Notes under the pieces: model-generated
What the model was told of the DNA's origin: nothing
The model's input: only the letters and a program-made list of their open reading frames with translations
The model's database searches: none
Made by a program: the position numbers and the translations under genes
From: Kiloniella sp. EL199
GTDB lineage: Bacteria; Pseudomonadota; Alphaproteobacteria; Kiloniellales; Kiloniellaceae
Assembly (NCBI RefSeq): GCF_900313065.1
Contig: NZ_OMPU01000010.1
Span: forward strand, 372,001-436,000
Direction: 5' to 3'
DNA length: 64,000 nt
Part shown: piece after piece, positions 63,322 through 64,000 of the stretch
How the letters are laid out: every line of letters begins with the position of its first letter
Numbering within the stretch: the stretch's first letter is position 1

Positions 63322-64000
63322 ATGTCTAATCTGGATAATTACTCTCACGGGGCCGTTCTTGATGAAACAAAGCAACCTTCGTTATTTGTTGCTTTGCTCC
63401 CGGTTTTAATGACACTGGCTGTCCTCGGTGTTCAGTTGTTTTATTTTGAGGATTTTACGCCACATATTCCATTGGCGATTGGCATTGCTATTACGGCAAC
63501 AATTGGCCTTACTCTAGGGCATAAGTGGTCAAGTACTGAAAAAGGTATTTTTCATGTAATTAATGTGTCGTTACCATCTGTTTCCATTCTGGTTACAGTA
63601 GGGATGATTATTGGTGTATGGATTGCCAGTGGCACAGTACCTACGCTGATTTATTATGGGCTTGTTCTGTTGTCTCCAGAGATTTTCCTGGCAGCTGGTA
63701 TGATTTTGTGTTCAATCGTTTCTGTATCTCTTGGTACATCATGGGGGACTGTTGGAACAGTAGGACTTGCTTTGATGGGGATTGGGGCAGGTTTTGATAT
63801 TCCTGTCTACTGGACGGCGGGTGCTGTTGTTTCCGGCGCCTTTTTTGGCGATAAGATTTCACCCTTGTCTGATACAACAAATTTGGCTCCGGCTGTTACG
63901 GGTACCAAGTTGTTTGACCATATCCGTAACATGATGCCAACAACTGTGCCAGCGATGCTCATTGCATTGGTTATCTATACTTTCGTAGGTTTTACGCTGA
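63322..64000 (+). CDS. NhaC-type Na+/H+ antiporter, 3' end outside window
   Basis: The first 226 residues of an NhaC/MleN-family antiporter, open at the right edge. ATG 63322 has AGGA ten bases upstream. Seven or so hydrophobic segments; key stretches are VGMIIGVWIASGTVPTLIYYGL, SVSLGTSWGTVGTVGLALMGIG and SGAFFGDKISPLSDTTNLAPAVTG, the last being the family hallmark with its Asp residues. It exchanges sodium for protons, or sodium-lactate for malate in MleN-type members. Confidence 0.9.
   Translation, partial: MSNLDNYSHGAVLDETKQPSLFVALLPVLMTLAVLGVQLFYFEDFTPHIPLAIGIAITATIGLTLGHKWSSTEKGIFHVINVSLPSVSILVTVGMIIGVWIASGTVPTLIYYGLVLLSPEIFLAAGMILCSIVSVSLGTSWGTVGTVGLALMGIGAGFDIPVYWTAGAVVSGAFFGDKISPLSDTTNLAPAVTGTKLFDHIRNMMPTTVPAMLIALVIYTFVGFTL

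Overview
The window (about 47-48% G+C by eye) comes from an alphaproteobacterium, most likely a free-living, probably marine, Rhodospirillales-type organism. The evidence is a gcrA cell-cycle regulator gene (an alphaproteobacterial marker), a cysE-iscR-cysteine desulfurase cluster of alphaproteobacterial type, two TRAP-TAXI transporters, an acyl-homoserine-lactone locus, a soluble chemoreceptor and many LysR regulators. I could not search databases, so genus is not assigned. No rRNA, tRNA, CRISPR array or prophage was seen.

Layout. 1-5.8 kb: housekeeping (3' part of an AsmA/YhdP-like protein, tyrS, anmK, an alpha/beta hydrolase). 6-14.6 kb: Fe-S and sulfur genes (cysE, iscR, two cysteine desulfurases), then a reversed TRAP-TAXI importer, then the ISC-type ferredoxin gene and tenA. 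14.7-18.9 kb: Na+/H+ antiporter, a PAP2-like membrane protein without its catalytic residues, a LysR regulator, a solute-binding protein. 19-23 kb: a LysR-controlled, translationally coupled operon for a four-carbon sugar acid (DUF1537 kinase, PdxA2-type dehydrogenase, TIM-barrel/cupin fusion). 23-28.5 kb: small metabolic and stress genes (GNAT, RidA, DUF2798, quinol monooxygenase, LysR, ohr/ohrR-like pair, ECF sigma/anti-sigma pair).

28.5-32.7 kb is the most rearranged part. A receiver-domain protein gene is followed by a luxI remnant of 53 codons, an intact IS3-family element, an orphan luxR, and a parDE-type toxin-antitoxin locus whose toxin frame is broken by one extra G. 32.9-42.8 kb is an amine/amino-acid block: a dimethylglycine/sarcosine dehydrogenase-like flavoprotein with an XRE-cupin regulator, then an operon of TAXI binding protein, fused TRAP permease, D-amino-acid dehydrogenase-like flavoprotein and Asp/Glu racemase, plus an internally deleted LysR gene.

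42.8-64 kb: aquaporin, Tat-exported 5'-nucleotidase, a MarR/DoxX divergent pair over a 40-bp palindrome, a decayed SDR gene, an ada/2OG-oxygenase alkylation-repair pair, a soluble MCP with PilZ-like and C-terminal sensor domains, murI, an ankyrin/peptidoglycan-binding protein, gcrA, glutathione-dependent formaldehyde dehydrogenase with a divergent LysR, an amidase, a MOSC protein, apt, a DUF302 protein, rsmJ, a second orphan solute-binding protein and the 5' part of an NhaC-type antiporter. Start codons were chosen by eye from ribosome-binding sites and family alignments from memory, so several N-termini are uncertain and marked so.
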